From NCBI GenBank assembly GCA_041654915.1, contig JBAZCO010000081.1, positions 1-8,137 of the forward strand: 8,137 bases of DNA, written 5' to 3'. The DNA comes from JBAZCO01 sp041654915. Lineage in GTDB: Bacteria > Bacillota > Clostridia > Christensenellales > DTU072. The notes under the pieces are model-generated. The model did not search any database. It had not been told where the DNA came from and saw only the letters and a program-made list of their open reading frames with translations. This document shows, one piece after another, positions 6,145 through 8,137 of the stretch. The position numbers and the translations under genes were made by a program. How positions within the stretch are numbered: the stretch's first letter is position 1; each line of letters begins with the position of its first letter.

Positions 6145-7323
6145 TTATTCTATATCTAGTATAAATTCGCAAAGACTTACAACAGCGCTGCCCTGAGCCT
6201 TAATTTCAATGCTAGGGGATGGCATAGTTTGCATTGGTAAGGCTAAAAAAACATCATCCCAATACACTTCGCAAAGTCCGTTTGCCATTATAATGTCAAA
6301 GTTGACTTGCTCCCTTGCCCCCACATAAACCGAAATCTTTTCGCCGTCCACGCTAAGCGAAAACAGCCCAAGCGACTTTTTGTATCCCGCAGTTATTGCG
6401 CCGCCTAAAGATATTTCAAGGCTATCTGCCGCATTTAGCAGGGTTTCGGCTGTAATTTCACGGTTGTTTGCCTCAAATCCGGCATAGGTTGCTTTGCCTA
6501 TCACCGTTGCGGTAAGCAAGCGGCTATCTCTGCGCTTTTCCCTTAACTCCCTCAAAGGTTGGCAAACTATGCCGTTTTGATAATCAAGCTCCTGCAAAAT
6601 TGTTATCTTTTTAGGCGTATTTTTAACAAAACCCGATAACAACACTCGTCCGTCTTTCAAAGTCGATGTGCGTGGGAATAATATAGGCAATTCTTTAGGC
6701 TCACCGCACAGGGAAAAGTATCTGCTTTCAATATCTATCTTGCATTCGGTAATAAATGCACTTTCCTTGCGGCTGTCTTTTTCGCCATAAACAATAAAAT
6801 TTTTGCCCCCCAGCCGCACAATGCTTGGCGACAAATATACCACACCCGCTTTTGCACCAAAAACTTCTATGTTATATTCCCAATCAAAAAGGTTGTCAGA
6901 GCGATACAAATGTATCCCCTTGCCGGCAACAAGCATATGGAATACCCCGCCAGAATAAAACACCCTAGGGTTGCCGCCCTTTGCTTTTCCGCTAATGGCG
7001 GGCAGCGGATATTTTTCAAAGAGCATCCCGTCACGAGATGACACAATATTCACCCTAGACCTAATCCCCGTCCTATCATACACCACATACACTCTGCCAT
7101 TTCTAAAGAGAGCGCTACCCGTCCCCGCTCCAAAGGGAAACTTCTCTTTTAAAATATCTCCGTCATATTCCCAACTTATCAAGTCGGCAGACACCAACCG
7201 AGAAACACTTGCCCCCACCGAATAGTAAAAGTAATACAAGCCTTCCCTATAAACAATATTCAAAGGCAAGATATCACCAAATATAATACGCTTAACAGTG
7301 CTAACTTGATTTCTTTCGGGCAT
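6145..7323 (-). CDS. GH32-fold protein with substituted catalytic residues
   Basis: This 392-residue protein reads like a shortened GH32 (invertase/levanase family) five-bladed beta-propeller followed by a beta-sandwich. Family-like blocks in order are LPLNIVYREGLYYFYY (19-34), SADLISWEY (45-53), GTGSALF (67-73), NIVSSRDGMLFEKYP (92-106), GNPRVFYSGGVFHMLVA (117-133), HLYRSDNLFDWEY (138-150) and YLSPSIVRLGGKNFIVYG (163-180). FDIIMANGLCEVYWDD (342-357) resembles the C-terminal sandwich. Aligned by eye, the nucleophile Asp of NDPNG becomes Leu19, the Asp of RDP becomes Asn118 and the acid/base Glu of EC becomes Leu164. If right, ordinary sucrose or fructan hydrolysis is not expected. No signal peptide is visible, so it is probably cytoplasmic. 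ATG 7323 has GGGAGG 8 bases upstream, and an HD-domain gene follows 19 bases downstream. GH43 or another propeller family is the alternative. Confidence 0.72.
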   Translation of the reverse strand: MPERNQVSTVKRIIFGDILPLNIVYREGLYYFYYSVGASVSRLVSADLISWEYDGDILKEKFPFGAGTGSALFRNGRVYVVYDRTGIRSRVNIVSSRDGMLFEKYPLPAISGKAKGGNPRVFYSGGVFHMLVAGKGIHLYRSDNLFDWEYNIEVFGAKAGVVYLSPSIVRLGGKNFIVYGEKDSRKESAFITECKIDIESRYFSLCGEPKELPILFPRTSTLKDGRVLLSGFVKNTPKKITILQELDYQNGIVCQPLRELREKRRDSRLLTATVIGKATYAGFEANNREITAETLLNAADSLEISLGGAITAGYKKSLGLFSLSVDGEKISVYVGAREQVNFDIIMANGLCEVYWDDVFLALPMQTMPSPSIEIKAQGSAVVSLCEFILDIE

Positions 7324-7357
7324 TTACCCCGCCTCCCATTAAAGACCTCTTTTTTAA

Positions 7358-7385
7358 ATTATACCACATATAACCCAAAAGCCAA
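7358..7385 (-). promoter_or_regulatory. Extended -10 sigma-A type promoter for the GH32-like gene
   Basis: On the - strand there is a perfect TATAAT (7363-7358) preceded by TGG, giving an extended -10. TTGGCT (7385-7380) lies upstream with a 16-base spacer. Transcription would begin near 7351, leaving a leader of about 28 bases that contains the GGGAGG ribosome site (7337-7332). It is the clearest promoter in the window and probably drives the GH32-like and HD-domain genes, and possibly feoAB. Confidence 0.75.
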
Positions 7386-7446
7386 CAAAACTATAAAAAA
7401 TAATTCAAAACAATCTGTTTCTCATTTTATTTAACACATTAATCTC

Positions 7447-7529
7447 TCCTATTTTCTCCGACCTAATAGCGACAACTGTCGCAATGCTATTGGGAGAAAG
7501 AGGAATATTTAGTTATTTCATTCGGAGAA
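7447..7529. repeat. Large imperfect stem-loop with an alternative pairing partner
   Basis: This is the main structure in the 226-base gap 7324-7549, which has no gene I can support. TCCT-A-TTTTCTCC (7447-7459) pairs with GGAGAAAGAGGA (7493-7504) apart from one bulged A and one T-G pair. Inside, AATAGC (7465-7470) pairs with GCTATT (7486-7491). The centre, 7469-7482, is the 14-base dyad GCGACA-AC-TGTCGC. TTCTCCGA (7454-7461) can instead pair exactly with TCGGAGAA (7522-7529), so two folds compete for the same arm. It sits 46 bases after the regulator stop codon. It could be a terminator without a T-run, a processed RNA structure, a protein site or a small mobile repeat remnant. The sequence does not decide. 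Confidence 0.55.
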
Positions 7530-7549
7530 TAATTATATATGATTTAATT

Positions 7550-8137
7550 TTAGTTTCTCGGACATATAGGATAGCGCACTTCGGTTAAATAATCGTCCTC
7601 GCTGCTTTGTGAGCCGTAGTTTTCAAGGTATCTTTCGCTTGGGTTTCCGATAGGGATAATATTATAAATCCGCATATAGTTTTCTAAAAATTCGTAGGCT
7701 TGCCAAATGGTATCGTAATTGCCCTTATGAATAGTCGTTATGTAATTTTGCGGAGGTAGCATATCGCAATTACGGCACAGATTGGGTACAACACCTATCC
7801 TAAAAATTGCGCTTAAATCCGTTTCACGGTAGTCACCGTCTGTAAACTCGGCGACATAATATTCGGGCAGCTTAATGCGGAAATTAGGGATAACTTCGTT
7901 TTCGGAAAAATCACTGAACGCTGGGATTAAATCCCTGAAATGGGCGGCTTTGACCGACTTTTGGACAACGCAAATTTGCGGTTCGCTTTTTATGTACGCC
8001 GAATATCCCATATGCGTTTCGTTTATATAATCAAGACCTATGAGCATAAGGTCTATAGTATGCTTTTTTTCGATTAAAAGCCTTCTTTTATCTTCTAAAG
8101 AGATTTTGTTTTGAAAATGTTTTTTAATGTCGGCGAG
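7550..8137 (-). CDS. MerR-like transcriptional regulator, C-terminal part with GyrI-like effector domain
   Basis: The frame stays open to the window edge, so the gene is cut at its 5' end. The ATG at 8047 is internal, because 30 more residues (LADIKKHFQNK...) precede it in frame without a stop. The visible 195 residues start with a charged helix, about 1-40, with the Leu/Lys/Glu pattern of the MerR dimerisation coiled coil. A GyrI/AraC effector-binding-like domain follows. It includes YYVAEFTDGDY (about 93-103), ITTIHKGNYDTIWQAYEFLENY (133-154), IIPIGNPSERYLENY (160-174) and the final LTEVRYPI (184-191). These small alpha/beta domains bind ligands that switch transcription. A CxxC pair (Cys121, Cys124 of the fragment) lies in NLCRNCDM. 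The DNA-binding domain is outside the window, so MerR over AraC type is inferred from the linker helix. It may regulate the adjoining - strand genes. Confidence 0.7.
   Translation of the reverse strand, partial: LADIKKHFQNKISLEDKRRLLIEKKHTIDLMLIGLDYINETHMGYSAYIKSEPQICVVQKSVKAAHFRDLIPAFSDFSENEVIPNFRIKLPEYYVAEFTDGDYRETDLSAIFRIGVVPNLCRNCDMLPPQNYITTIHKGNYDTIWQAYEFLENYMRIYNIIPIGNPSERYLENYGSQSSEDDYLTEVRYPICPRN

Noticed and set aside
7550..8047. Regulator read as a complete 165-residue protein from ATG 8047
   Set aside because: The same frame continues without a stop to the window edge and encodes a MerR-like linker helix, so ATG 8047 is internal and the gene is partial.
1..8137. CRISPR array, tRNA, rRNA, insertion sequence or phage module
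   Set aside because: No regularly spaced direct repeats, cloverleaf-like sequence, transposase motif or phage structural gene was seen on either strand. The HD protein resembles some phage-borne relatives, but nothing around it is phage-like.

Overview
The window looks like chromosome of a low-to-moderate GC Firmicute (Bacillota), most likely a Clostridia-type anaerobe. The reasons are AAGGAG/AGGAGG ribosome sites, frequent GTG/TTG starts, a Bacillus-like inositol gene set, and a feoA-feoB pair whose FeoB has the GNQNSGKT P-loop that I associate with clostridial forms. Assignment below phylum is inference. No rRNA, tRNA, transposase, phage structural gene or CRISPR array is visible.

Left third (1-3159, + strand) is the downstream part of an inositol-catabolism operon. 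It holds the 3' end of iolD, then iolE, iolG and a fourth gene encoding a zinc-dependent phospholipase C-like protein, with gaps of only 18-32 bases. IolG, IolE and IolD catalyse three consecutive steps: myo-inositol to 2-keto-inositol, to a cyclic dione, to the ring-opened 5-deoxyglucuronate. The phospholipase-like gene is not a classical iol gene and is the most unusual member of the operon.

The middle and right (3201-7323, - strand) hold four genes transcribed toward the inositol operon: a GH32-fold protein, an HD-domain hydrolase, feoA and feoB. The GH32-like protein lacks all three catalytic acidic residues when aligned by eye. An extended -10 promoter lies upstream of it. feoA and feoB are coupled by a TTGA stop/start overlap, and a 38-bp palindrome covers the feoA translation start. 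The two convergent blocks meet in 41 bases at 3160-3200, with a strong inverted repeat that includes the feoB stop codon.

At the right edge (7550-8137, - strand) is the C-terminal part of a regulator, probably MerR-type, with a GyrI-like effector-binding domain. The 226-base gap between it and the GH32-like gene contains a large imperfect stem-loop, an alternative pairing partner for that stem, and the promoter.

The best candidates for something undescribed are the phospholipase-like gene in an inositol operon, the apparent GH32 pseudoenzyme beside an HD hydrolase and ferrous-iron uptake genes, and the palindrome over the feoA start.
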